From positions 124,001 through 188,000 of the forward strand of contig JABAHL010000003.1 in the NCBI GenBank assembly GCA_019353055.1: a stretch of 64,000 bases of DNA. Direction: 5' to 3'. The notes beneath the pieces were generated by a model, which was not told the DNA's origin, did no database searches, and worked only from the letters and a program-made list of their open reading frames with translations. This document shows, in pieces, positions 54,037 to 63,184 of the stretch (positions are counted from its first letter, which is position 1; every line of letters starts with the position of its first letter). The translations under genes were made by a program, and so were the position numbers. This stretch comes from Faucicola osloensis_C. Lineage in GTDB: Bacteria > Pseudomonadota > Gammaproteobacteria > Pseudomonadales > Moraxellaceae.

Positions 54037-54149
54037 GAATTAATTGATAAATCATCTAATAGCTTGTCTATAGAATAATTTATCAAGAAAATGTGTGCCA
54101 TCGTGGGGCAAAAACTATTTCATCTTTCGTCATGAATAAGGAGCCAATA

Positions 54150-56300
54150 ATGCCAATTGCCAAAGCATTTGATGAACTGCAACTCGCCGATGGGCAATAT
54201 AGACCTTCGGCACAACAGGTGGGTGCTTGGCTTCAAGAGATGAATTCAGACACGTTAATCAGTTTGAATAACCAAGCATCGGATATTTTTTATCGCCGCG
54301 GCGTGACCTTCACTGTGTATAGCGATGCCAGCAACATTGAGCGCATGATACCCTTTGATATCATCCCGCGCATCATTGACATCCAAGAATGGCAAGTGAT
54401 GGAACAAGGCTGCCAACAACGTATCCGCGCGCTCAATCAATTTATCCATGATATTTATCACGAACAGACGATTGTCAAAGAAGGCATTGTGCCAAGCGAG
54501 TTTGTGTTTAAAAACAGTGGCTACGAGCCGTGGATGCTGGGTATCAACTTGGATAAACCCGTCTATGCCCATATCAGCGGCATTGATTTGATTCGCGACC
54601 AGCACGGACAATATTGTGTGCTCGAGGACAACTTACGCACGCCTTCTGGCGTCTCTTATATGCTCGAGAGCCGCAATGTGTCGCAAACCCTACTGAGTAA
54701 ACTCTACCAATCTCAATCGGTGTTGCCGGTGGCGGACTATCCAAAACGGTTAAAGGCGTGTCTATCAAGCACCACCAACAAATACGACCCACAAATCGTG
54801 GTACTCACCCCAGGTCGTTTTAATAGTGCGTATTATGAACATGCGTTTTTGGCACGTGAGATGAATGTGCCCTTGGTGCATGGCTATGATTTGATTGTAG
54901 AAAACAACCATGTCTACATCCAAGGGGTACGCGGCAAAGTACAAGTGGATGTGATTTATCGCCGTATTGACGACCCATTTTTGGATCCGTTGGCGTTTTT
55001 ACCCGATTCAATCTTGGGGGTGTCAGGGCTGATGAGTGCGTATCGCGCAGGCAATGTGGTGATAACCAACGCCCCAGGCACAGGGATTGCTGACGATAAA
55101 AGCCTCTATCCGTTTGTACCCAAAATAATTGAGTATTATTTGGGTGAAAAACCGATTTTACCCAATGTGCAAACCTATCAATGCAGTGATGCCGATGAGT
55201 TGGCATATGTGCTCGACCATATGCCAGAGTTGGTGATAAAAGAAACGCAGGGCTCGGGAGGTTATGGGATGCTGATAGGACCGACGTCAAGCAAAGAGCA
55301 AATTGCCGCTTACCGCAAACGCTTATTAGATAACCCAGCAGGGTTTATCGCCCAGCCGACCATTAGTCTGTCCACCAATCCAACCGCGGTTGCCAGTGGC
55401 ATCGCACCGCGCCATATTGATTTGCGCCCTTTTGTGTTGTCACATGGCGATGGCACAGTCGATATTGTGCCAGGCGGATTGACGCGGGTGGCAATGACCG
55501 AAGGCTCATTGGTGGTCAACTCATCCCAAGGCGGTGGGGTAAAAGACACTTGGGTGGTCGATACCGTCAATGGCAAACTCAGCGGCAAACAAGGCACCGC
55601 TCATTTGGGCACCATTCAAACCAACCATGAACGAAAATCGCAATCATCGACTTTATTGGCGTATGAAAATATCAACCATAATCGCTTAATTTTACTGTTA
55701 TCAACAGCGAGCTATTTAGTATGGCTAGGTCGATACAGTGAGCGCTTACGCTACTATGAACAAATCATTACACGGCTGTCAAATGACCAGTGCAGCCAAA
55801 CAGACGTCGATGCAATCGTGCACAATCTTGGCTTGCCGATTTCAGCCGATGCCGATGCCCTGTATGACTATCTTGCCAACAAAAAGGTGCCTGAAACCAT
55901 TGGCTTTATCGAGCAAAATGTCCAAGATGTGAAAGGCGTTATTGGCAAGGATACGGCTGAACTCTATAACCTCATCAAACGGTTAGCCAATACGGGAGCG
56001 TACCGCGCCGCTAGCCTACAGCTCTATGCGTGCAATGCGTCAATGCAACAAGAAAACCCGATTGTGGTCACGTTTTGGCAACTCGGACAATGTTTTGAAT
56101 CGCTGGACTGTCATATATTGATGAAAAAAGATTGCCGTGAGTGCGTGCAAAAACTTAAAGAAGTTGTTAATACCCTGCCAGAAAACACCCGCTGGCGTGA
56201 GCTGGATCGATTGGTCAATCAACTGTTAAAGTCTAATCAACCAAAAGACTTTCAGTCACTATCGGGCGCGTTTTCAAATATTTTACAGCAAGGTGTGTAA
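54150..56300 (+). CDS. Circularly permuted ATP-grasp protein fused to an alpha-E domain (Anbu operon)
   Basis: The start is set at 54150 (MPIAKAFDEL), where AAGGAG lies 7 nt upstream; this gives 716 residues. About residues 1-490 are a circularly permuted type 2 ATP-grasp domain, with GLNL-type MLGINLDKP, VLEDNLRTPSGVSYMLE, VIYRRIDDPFLDPL, VLTPG and ETQGSGGYGM motifs. From about residue 525, LLSTASYLVWLGRYSERLRYYEQ marks an alpha-E domain, shorter (~190) than the ~310 residues of stand-alone ones. In Anbu operons these are usually separate genes; this is a fusion. It may ligate a peptide or peptide-like product. Confidence 0.9.
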   Translation: MPIAKAFDELQLADGQYRPSAQQVGAWLQEMNSDTLISLNNQASDIFYRRGVTFTVYSDASNIERMIPFDIIPRIIDIQEWQVMEQGCQQRIRALNQFIHDIYHEQTIVKEGIVPSEFVFKNSGYEPWMLGINLDKPVYAHISGIDLIRDQHGQYCVLEDNLRTPSGVSYMLESRNVSQTLLSKLYQSQSVLPVADYPKRLKACLSSTTNKYDPQIVVLTPGRFNSAYYEHAFLAREMNVPLVHGYDLIVENNHVYIQGVRGKVQVDVIYRRIDDPFLDPLAFLPDSILGVSGLMSAYRAGNVVITNAPGTGIADDKSLYPFVPKIIEYYLGEKPILPNVQTYQCSDADELAYVLDHMPELVIKETQGSGGYGMLIGPTSSKEQIAAYRKRLLDNPAGFIAQPTISLSTNPTAVASGIAPRHIDLRPFVLSHGDGTVDIVPGGLTRVAMTEGSLVVNSSQGGGVKDTWVVDTVNGKLSGKQGTAHLGTIQTNHERKSQSSTLLAYENINHNRLILLLSTASYLVWLGRYSERLRYYEQIITRLSNDQCSQTDVDAIVHNLGLPISADADALYDYLANKKVPETIGFIEQNVQDVKGVIGKDTAELYNLIKRLANTGAYRAASLQLYACNASMQQENPIVVTFWQLGQCFESLDCHILMKKDCRECVQKLKEVVNTLPENTRWRELDRLVNQLLKSNQPKDFQSLSGAFSNILQQGV

Positions 56301-56360
56301 GCCAAATCTATTAGATGACTACCATCATTTTGACAAAAATAAGCAGTTAGTGAGAGCACA

Positions 56361-57212
56361 ATGAGACTTATAATCAGCCACCAAACCAATTATTTTTATG
56401 AGCAACTTGCCTTACGCAGTGTGCAATACATCCGCATGACGCCGATGACCCTACCCCACCAGACCATCCATAACTGGCAAGTGATGCTGCCTAAAGTTGC
56501 ACAAATGCAAACGGACGGCTTTGGCAACCAATGGCTCACCCTAAGCCGTCACGAACCGCACAACAACTTGCAAATTCAAGCCTTTGGCGAAGTAGAAATT
56601 AACGCTGATACCTTATTTATCCCTGACAATCAGCAAGTGCCGTATCAGATTTTTGCCGTACCCACCAAGTTGACCCAATGCTCTGAAGCCATGCGTGAAT
56701 TTGCCCATGACGCGCTTGAGCAGTTTTTGCAAAGTGAGGACATTGATGCGCAGTTAGCTATCCTCAAATCATTGGCAAAAGACTTGCTCGATAAAATGCC
56801 CTATACCAAAAGCGTGACCCATGTCGGCACTACAGCAGAGCAAGCGTTTGCGATGGCGGCTGGGGTGTGCCAAGACCATACCCATGTATTTTTGGCACTG
56901 CTACGGGATAAAGGCATTGCAGCGCGCTATGTATCGGGTTATATTTATGAAGCGACCCAAGCGCATATGGCAAGCCATGCCTGGGCAGAAGTCTGGCTTG
57001 CGGGTAATTGGTACACCTTTGATATCTCTAACCAACATTTTACCCCCAATTGCCATGTCTACATCGCCTTTGGGCGTGACTATGCCGATGCGGCGCCAGT
57101 GCGCGGGGTGAGAACAGGGGGCGGTGACGAGCGACTGTATAGTCAAGTCATGGTATCTACAAGCCCCCAGTACATACCGCAGCTTAACGCGCAGTTTGCA
57201 GCGCAGCAGTGA
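56361..57212 (+). CDS. Transglutaminase-like cysteine protease (Anbu operon)
   Basis: A 283-residue protein. It begins with the bacterial transglutaminase N-terminal domain (LIISHQTNYFYEQLALRSVQYIRMTP). The papain-like core has Cys in AGVCQDHTHVFLALLRDKG at about residue 173, His in SHAWAEVWLAGNWYTFD at about 212, and Asp shortly after. This family may make or break isopeptide bonds; its substrate in Anbu operons is not known. It starts 60 bp after the ATP-grasp gene. Confidence 0.93.
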   Translation: MRLIISHQTNYFYEQLALRSVQYIRMTPMTLPHQTIHNWQVMLPKVAQMQTDGFGNQWLTLSRHEPHNNLQIQAFGEVEINADTLFIPDNQQVPYQIFAVPTKLTQCSEAMREFAHDALEQFLQSEDIDAQLAILKSLAKDLLDKMPYTKSVTHVGTTAEQAFAMAAGVCQDHTHVFLALLRDKGIAARYVSGYIYEATQAHMASHAWAEVWLAGNWYTFDISNQHFTPNCHVYIAFGRDYADAAPVRGVRTGGGDERLYSQVMVSTSPQYIPQLNAQFAAQQ

Positions 57213-57271
57213 TTTATCACTATTGATTCACCAATATTTGCTAAACCAGTATTTGCTAAAAAGGAACAACC

Positions 57272-58009
57272 ATGACCTATTGCGTGGGTATCAGACTCAA
57301 AGACGGGATGATTTTCGCCAGTGATACTCGCACCAATGCGGGCGTCGACCAAATATCGATGTTTCGCAAAATGTATCAATACGGCATTGAAGGCGAGCGG
57401 TTTTTGGTGCTGCAAACCGCGGGGAACTTGGCTACGTCACAAGCGGTATTTACCAAATTAGATAACGCCATCAAACTTGCGCAAGAGCGCAATTTGCATA
57501 CCGTCCCTACCCTGTATGATGCCGCGCAATTGGTGGGTGAGTGCCTGCGAGAAACCACCATCCATGCCCAAACCATCGCACAAGAAACGGATACCAAGTT
57601 TAGAAGCAGTTTTATCTTGGGTGGGCAAATCAAGGGGCAATCCCCCGAAATTTATTTTATCTACCCTGAAGGCAATTGCATCAGAGCAACAACCGATACG
57701 CCTTTTTTCCAGTTAGGTGAAAGTAAATACGGCAAACCTATTTTAGACCGTTCCATGAATTATGACGCATCACTCAAATCAGCGATGCGAGCCATTCTGA
57801 TTTCTTTTGATTCGACCATCCGCTCCAACTTATCCGTCGGTATGCCGATTGATGTGTTGGTCTATCACAATGACAGCCTACAGATGCCACAAGGGTATCG
57901 CATTGATGAAAACGATGAATATTTTGCCAGCATCCGCCAACACTGGTCAGATGGGCTGAGAAAAATTCTAAATGAACTTGAAGACTCACCGGTGAGCTAT
58001 TGGCAATAG
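57272..58009 (+). CDS. Anbu proteasome-like peptidase (BPH/HslV-related)
   Basis: A 245-residue N-terminal-nucleophile peptidase, the bacterial 'ancestral beta subunit'. After Met removal Thr2 becomes the nucleophile (MTYCVGIRLKDGMIFASDTRTN), with Asp18 and Lys33 in FRKMY at the expected spacing. No propeptide is present. The family is known to form open helical assemblies instead of closed rings. Its substrate is unknown. It is the last gene of the ATP-grasp/alpha-E, transglutaminase, Anbu operon; AAGGA lies before the ATG. Confidence 0.95.
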   Translation: MTYCVGIRLKDGMIFASDTRTNAGVDQISMFRKMYQYGIEGERFLVLQTAGNLATSQAVFTKLDNAIKLAQERNLHTVPTLYDAAQLVGECLRETTIHAQTIAQETDTKFRSSFILGGQIKGQSPEIYFIYPEGNCIRATTDTPFFQLGESKYGKPILDRSMNYDASLKSAMRAILISFDSTIRSNLSVGMPIDVLVYHNDSLQMPQGYRIDENDEYFASIRQHWSDGLRKILNELEDSPVSYWQ

Positions 58010-58312
58010 CAACTGACATTCAGTTAAAAATCAACCCACATCAAACCATCTAGCAGGTTCTTCACTGTGTCCTCCCCTGTCGATTTATACCGCGTTTTTG
58101 GTTATGCCGTGCTTTTGGTTATAGCGTTTCTGGCATATACCGCTCTTGAGACATAATGCGCTACCGTTTATATCGACCAATCCTAGTCAATTGTTTTGCT
58201 ATAGTTCAATTGCCTTGCCATAGATAATGCAAATACCTTGGGTTTTTGCTAGGCGGTAATTTTAGTGGGTATGGTATGATGTGATTTTTTATGATTGTTT
58301 GGTTTTTATGCT
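58010..58312. other. Non-coding stretch between Anbu and the TRIC channel gene
   Basis: No gene or clear terminator is seen. A short imperfect duplication (GTTTTTGGTTATGCC / GCTTTTGGTTATAGC, about 58094-58127) is present. The TRIC gene promoter was not identified. Confidence 0.6.
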
Positions 58313-58969
58313 ATGCAGCTAACTGATTTGGCACCTTGGGGTGAATCACTCAGAATCGCCGTAGAAGTCATCGGCACGATTGCTTTTGCCTTGTCAGGTA
58401 TCTTAGCAGGCGTGCGCAAACGTATGGATATGTTTGGGGTAGCGGTGCTGGGATTTTTATCGGCGTATGGGGGTGGCACGCTGCGTGATATTTTGCTAGA
58501 GCGGCGACCGTTTTTTTGGGTGTCCCAAGAGCTAATGTTATGGCTGGTGTTTGCGCTTTGTATTGTGGTGATGCTAGTCAATAGCCGCCGCCCGTTTCGT
58601 ATCACCCCTGCGGCGATTCAATTGGCAGATGCGTTAGGTTTAGGCTTGTTTGTCGCCTCTGGGGTACAAGCGTCACTGGCAAGCGGTATGCCGATGGCGG
58701 TGTCAGTCATCATGGGGATTATTACTGGGGTATTTGGCGGGGTGATGCGCGATATTGCCTGTGGTGAGATGCCCACCGCGTTTTTTGACCATCGTCCGTA
58801 TGCCATGTGTGCCTTGGTTGGCGGCTGGGTGTATGCGATTTTGGCGGTTTACAGCTCGCTTGCCGCTTGGGTGATTATGTTTATCAGTACCGTCACCACC
58901 ACAGGGCTGCGTATTGCCGCGCTGGCGTTTAATTATCATTTACCCGGTTGGAAAAAAAACGCCTCTTAG
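58313..58969 (+). CDS. TRIC-type trimeric cation channel family protein (YicG/YadS)
   Basis: The start is the first ATG (MQLTDL) at 58313; no strong ribosome-binding site is seen. A 218-residue membrane protein with seven hydrophobic segments in two repeats. Each repeat has the glycine/arginine motif: AYGGGTLRDILLERRPFFW and GVFGGVMRDIACGEMPTAFF. Bacterial TRIC proteins are cation channels of uncertain physiology; E. coli YicG also moves glycine in some strains. It is a single gene. Confidence 0.92.
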   Translation: MQLTDLAPWGESLRIAVEVIGTIAFALSGILAGVRKRMDMFGVAVLGFLSAYGGGTLRDILLERRPFFWVSQELMLWLVFALCIVVMLVNSRRPFRITPAAIQLADALGLGLFVASGVQASLASGMPMAVSVIMGIITGVFGGVMRDIACGEMPTAFFDHRPYAMCALVGGWVYAILAVYSSLAAWVIMFISTVTTTGLRIAALAFNYHLPGWKKNAS

Positions 58970-58974
58970 CCAAT

Positions 58975-59026
58975 AGATTGGGTAGTTAACAGATTAGGTA
59001 GCCATCCATCAGACTTGGTAGCTAAC
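58975..59026 (+). repeat. Imperfect ~16-20 bp tandem repeats after the TRIC gene stop
   Basis: Units starting AGATTGGGTAGTTAAC, AGATTAGGTAGCC and AGACTTGGTAGCTAAC follow one another from 6 bp after the stop codon, and a fourth, shorter AGATTTG follows. They lie between the convergent TRIC and marR-type genes. Confidence 0.7.
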
Positions 59027-59033
59027 AGATTTG

Positions 59034-59597
59034 TCAGTCATCGGATGTGGCTTGGCTGTGCCAATCCGTTAATGAATTCAAGGCTTTATCAAGCAGACGA
59101 TGCAGCTGATCCCATTCCTGACCGCTCATCTGATGAAAAAACTTTGCTTCAAGCCCGCGACCAATCGTCTCACAAGTTTGCCAAGCCTCTTCACCTGTCG
59201 CCGTCAAGCGTAGCTGCTGAATACGGTTATCTTGTTTATCTGGAATTTTTTCTATCATACCGCGCTGCTCAAGCCCTGCTAAATATTTGGATAACAGCGT
59301 TTTATCCAGTACCAATTTTACTTTAAGTTTGCTTGAGGTGATATTTGGGTAATCATGAATCAGTCTAAGTAGACGTATTTCTTTGACTCGCAGCCCGCAA
59401 GCTTTACGGTACAATGGCTCGGCGGCATTGAGCACAAGGATTTTGATGACGTCAAGCTTGTAAGTCAGATAGGCATGATGGTCAGTTGGGGTTGGGATGT
59501 CAAGCGCTGCTGCTGCCAGATAATGATGCAGCGACATCTCACTGTCGCTATCTAAGCTTGGCGTATGGGTGTTGTGAGCAATAGTCGGTGTCGGCAT
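59034..59597 (-). CDS. MarR-family transcriptional regulator
   Basis: A 187-residue winged-helix regulator. Recognition helix and wing are seen at about residues 85-125 (LRLIHDYPNITSSKLKVKLVLDKTLLSKYLAGLEQRGMIEKIPDKQDNR, read in parts). The C-terminal helices dimerise. The N-terminal ~35 residues are a polar extension. It lies 278 bp downstream of the MATE pump gene on the same strand, so it may regulate efflux, although its operator is not seen. Confidence 0.88.
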   Translation of the reverse strand: MPTPTIAHNTHTPSLDSDSEMSLHHYLAAAALDIPTPTDHHAYLTYKLDVIKILVLNAAEPLYRKACGLRVKEIRLLRLIHDYPNITSSKLKVKLVLDKTLLSKYLAGLEQRGMIEKIPDKQDNRIQQLRLTATGEEAWQTCETIGRGLEAKFFHQMSGQEWDQLHRLLDKALNSLTDWHSQATSDD

Positions 59598-59875
59598 AAA
59601 GACGGCTTACTTTTGTCAGATGATTTATTCCACAGTATAGCCAAAAGCTTGCATTTCCCATACCAGTTGCTCAGCAAAATCCCGCATAGTTCGTTGATTA
59701 TAGCCCGCCTATTAAAACTTTGATTGCTTGAGTCTGATTGATTAGGCTTGATTGATGGGGTTGATAGCGGTCGCCACCATGACAAAATTTTTAACAACCC
59801 CATTTGATGGTAGCCCATCGTCGATATCCATCGTTTCGTCAATGACGAATAATTCGCTATCAAAAACAATCAAGC

Positions 59876-61252
59876 TTACACCAATCGCTCGACCGCTTTT
59901 TTCTTCCAAACAAATTGGTAGTACAAACCTTGTAAAACGCTCATCACTATAAAATTCGCCACATACGCCCACCAAATGCCCTGCAGTCCAAAATGACGAC
60001 TGAGTAAAATCGCGCTGGGAATCTCTACCAATAAGATAGTGCCGATACTGATAAACATCGGCTGCCACACCATCCCAGTCGCGCGCATCATGCCACTAAA
60101 AATCATGCCACTGCTAAAGAAAAGCAAACTCCACAACACAATATGCAATAACTGCTGCGCCAGTACAATCACGCCTTCCACCGTGATAAACATCGCCATC
60201 AAATAACGGGAAAAAAGATACGCCAAAACAATTAACCCACCCGTAATAATGAAATTGGTCATCATGGCGGTGCGAGTGACGCAGTTTAGGGCAGTCGCTT
60301 TACCTGCGCCAATCGCTTGCGAGGCATAAATTGACGCCGCTATCGCAATCGACATGGCAGGAAACTGCACATAGCTCAACACTTGGTTGACTGCGCCATA
60401 AGCTGCGGTGGCACTGGTACCAAAGCCATTGACCAGCCCAATAATCACCAAGCCAGATATCGCGCCCGTGACCATCTGAAACGCGGTAGGCAACCCCAGC
60501 CGAATCACTTTACGCGCGATGTCGGGTTGGATACGTATATATTTGAGTAATTGAGTATCAATTTGTAAGGGGTGATTTTTGGCACGGGTATAAAAAAACA
60601 AAAACAGCAATACCAATAACTGTGACAATAAAGTCGCAATCGCAGGGGCTTGGATATCTAGCTTGGGTAACCCAAACCAACCTTGAATGAGCGCAGGCGT
60701 CACCACAACTCCAATCACAATAGAAATACCCACGGCAAACAGGGGCGTCACCGAATCGCCAACCCCGCGCAATAACGAAGTATAAGCGATAAATAAAAAC
60801 AGTAGCGGACTCCCTGCCAACATCAATTTGGCATAACGGTTTGCCAAGCCTTGAATCTCAGCAGGGACACCCATCTGCACAATGATAAACTGACTGAGCA
60901 AGCTGCCCGCAATCGCAATCATTACCCCTAATATCAAAATAATTGCAAAGCTATTGCCCGTAATTCGTTTGACCAAATCCAACTCTTTGGCACCCCAAGC
61001 CTGCCCTACCAAAATCGATGAGCCTGAAGCGATACCGATGATAAATGCCATCAAAAAAAACAGCACTGGGGCAAACACCGATACGGCGGCAATCGCCTGT
61101 ACCCCTAGCATCTGCCCAACAAAAATAGTGTTAATCGTCCCTGACAGCGATTGCAAGATGTTGGTCAGGAGTAAAGGCAACAAGAAAAACAAAAACGGTC
61201 GCCATAGCGTGCCGACCGAACTAAAATCTGGAAGTTGTTGTGATTTTTTCAT
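59876..61252 (-). CDS. MATE family multidrug/toxin efflux transporter
   Basis: A 458-residue, 12-helix inner-membrane antiporter exporting cationic drugs with H+ or Na+. The two homologous halves begin LWRPFLFFLLPLLLTNILQSLSG and IRLGLPTAFQMVTGAISG. Typical motifs are GTINTIFVGQMLG and the second-half GFGTSATAAYGAVNQ. The C-terminus is basic (FVWKKKAVERLV). A Fur-box-like sequence lies about 36-50 bp before its start. Confidence 0.92.
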   Translation of the reverse strand: MKKSQQLPDFSSVGTLWRPFLFFLLPLLLTNILQSLSGTINTIFVGQMLGVQAIAAVSVFAPVLFFLMAFIIGIASGSSILVGQAWGAKELDLVKRITGNSFAIILILGVMIAIAGSLLSQFIIVQMGVPAEIQGLANRYAKLMLAGSPLLFLFIAYTSLLRGVGDSVTPLFAVGISIVIGVVVTPALIQGWFGLPKLDIQAPAIATLLSQLLVLLFLFFYTRAKNHPLQIDTQLLKYIRIQPDIARKVIRLGLPTAFQMVTGAISGLVIIGLVNGFGTSATAAYGAVNQVLSYVQFPAMSIAIAASIYASQAIGAGKATALNCVTRTAMMTNFIITGGLIVLAYLFSRYLMAMFITVEGVIVLAQQLLHIVLWSLLFFSSGMIFSGMMRATGMVWQPMFISIGTILLVEIPSAILLSRHFGLQGIWWAYVANFIVMSVLQGLYYQFVWKKKAVERLV

Positions 61253-61652
61253 ACCGTCAAATTTGCTTAATGATAATTGCTTCTTAATGATAATAATGAT
61301 AACGATGGCTATTTTAATTATTTTTTTACTACCTACCCGCTCGGTAAGTTTTATACAATGTTAGATATCAAACCAAAGCGTATCGAAATGCTAAAAATCT
61401 ACCGACTATGGCAAATTTCGTTCATAGTAAACGATTGCTCAACAACATATCGCAATAAAATGTTAACTATCTTTCGTTATCACCCGTCATTTTACCCCTT
61501 ACTTTAACAAAGATAACAAACGACACATATTCTCAAACTTTTATGGTCGATAACTCTGTTAAACTTTATCCTGTGCTTTGGTGCATAGGTGGCGATAACT
61601 AGCCGCTTTGATAATGACAGAATCAAAAAATTCACTAAAAAAGAGAACAATA
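61253..61652. other. Non-coding region between MATE and fumC genes
   Basis: The 400-bp divergent spacer has no gene. It holds the Fur-box-like sequence at 61288-61302 and a partial duplication TTGCTTAATGATAA / TTGCTTCTTAATGATAA (61263-61293). No clear fumC promoter could be recognised. Confidence 0.6.
61288..61302. promoter_or_regulatory. Fur-box-like site
   Basis: TGATAATAATGATAA matches the 7-1-7 Fur motif TGATAAT-N-ATTATCA at 12 of the 14 defined positions, and overlaps further GAT-AAT hexamers on both sides. It is in the divergent MATE/fumC spacer. Confidence 0.4.
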
Positions 61653-63068
61653 ATGACAACCGACAACCAAACCGATACCCAGCAATTTCGCAGCGAAAAA
61701 GACACCATGGGCGCCGTCAATGTCCCTATAGATGCTTACTGGGGCGCGCAAACCGAGCGTAGCCGCAATAACTTTAAAATCGGTGGCGAAACCTTACCAC
61801 AGCCGCTGATTGAAGCCATGGCACTGGTCAAAAAAGCCGCCGCCATCACCAATGCCAAATTAGGGCGTATCAGTGATGACAAACGTGACCTTATCGTGCA
61901 GGCCGCCGATGAAATCATCAACGGAGCACTGCGTGACCAATTTCCTTTGGTGGTTTGGCAGACAGGCTCTGGCACCCAGTCAAACATGAATATGAATGAA
62001 GTGATTGCCAACCGTGCCAATGAACTTGCCGGTCAAGGCAAAGGTAGTTATCAGCCGATTCATCCCAATGACGATGTCAATCATGCTCAGTCTACCAATG
62101 ACAGCTTTCCCACCGCGATTCGGGTAGCGGCGGCGCGTCAGATTGTCTATCTGCTTATCCCCGCGGTGCAAAAACTGCGTGACACCTTAACAAGCAAATC
62201 TGAGCAGTTTGCTGGCATTGTAAAAATCGGACGTACCCATCTGCAAGACGCCACCCCTTTGACGCTAGGACAAGAGTTTAGCGGCTATGTCAGTCAGTTA
62301 GATCATGCGCTCATTCGTCTAGATGCCGCGCTACAGGGTCTGTATGAACTGCCTTTAGGCGGTACTGCAGTCGGTACAGGATTAAACGCTCACCCCGATT
62401 ATGCCGAGCAGGTCGCGCAAACGCTAGCTGCGTTGACCGATGTGCCGTTTGTCACGGCGCCCAATAAATTTGAAGCGTTAGCGGCCAGAGACGCTGAGGT
62501 TTTTGCCTCAGGTGCCCTAAAAACCTTGGCAGCGAGCCTTAATAAAATTGCCAATGATGTGCGCTGGCTGGCTTCAGGTCCTAGATGTGGGATTGGTGAG
62601 CTTAAAATCCCTGAAAATGAGCCAGGCTCATCCATCATGCCAGGTAAAGTCAATCCGACCCAGTCTGAAGCCATGACGATGGTCGTCGCGCAAGTGATGG
62701 GTAACGATGTCACCATCAATATGGCGGGGGCTTCGGGTAATTTTGAACTCAATGTGTTTATGCCAGTCATCGGCTACAACCTACTACAATCGATTCGCTT
62801 ACTTGCCGATACTTGTGACAGCTTCAATGACCATTGCGCGGTAGGCATCGAGCCTGTGACAGAAAAAATTGATTATTTCCTACACAACTCATTGATGTTA
62901 GTCACCGCACTCAATCGCCATGTCGGCTATGAAAATGCAGCAAAAATTGCCAAGACTGCTTATAAAGAAAATAAAACCTTAAAACAAGTTGCCGTTGAAC
63001 TGGGTTTATTGACTGACGCCCAATTTGATGAATGGGTCAAACCTGAAGCCATGACTAGTCCAAAGTGA
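61653..63068 (+). CDS. fumC: Class II fumarate hydratase
   Basis: The start is placed at 61653 (MTTDNQTDTQQ), with AAGAGAAC upstream; the frame opens 15 codons earlier. A 471-residue iron-independent fumarase of the TCA cycle. Motifs are AYWGAQTERSRNNFKIG, GSGTQSNMNMNEVIANRA, the substrate loop HPNDDVNHAQSTNDSFPTA, and the superfamily signature GSSIMPGKVNPTQSE at about residue 320. It is used when iron is scarce or superoxide high in other gammaproteobacteria. Confidence 0.97.
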   Translation: MTTDNQTDTQQFRSEKDTMGAVNVPIDAYWGAQTERSRNNFKIGGETLPQPLIEAMALVKKAAAITNAKLGRISDDKRDLIVQAADEIINGALRDQFPLVVWQTGSGTQSNMNMNEVIANRANELAGQGKGSYQPIHPNDDVNHAQSTNDSFPTAIRVAAARQIVYLLIPAVQKLRDTLTSKSEQFAGIVKIGRTHLQDATPLTLGQEFSGYVSQLDHALIRLDAALQGLYELPLGGTAVGTGLNAHPDYAEQVAQTLAALTDVPFVTAPNKFEALAARDAEVFASGALKTLAASLNKIANDVRWLASGPRCGIGELKIPENEPGSSIMPGKVNPTQSEAMTMVVAQVMGNDVTINMAGASGNFELNVFMPVIGYNLLQSIRLLADTCDSFNDHCAVGIEPVTEKIDYFLHNSLMLVTALNRHVGYENAAKIAKTAYKENKTLKQVAVELGLLTDAQFDEWVKPEAMTSPK

Positions 63069-63184
63069 TATAAGCGTTGATGGGGCATAATCCCATTGTT
63101 TGATAAATCAATTTTTATCAGCAAATTTTTAGCCAGATGACAGCCATCTGGCTAAAAGTTAACTCTCGCATCGTTGGCTATTTA

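Noticed and set aside
59742..60068. Open frame on the minus strand near the MATE gene's end
   Set aside because: Overlaps the MATE coding sequence in another frame and has no conserved features.
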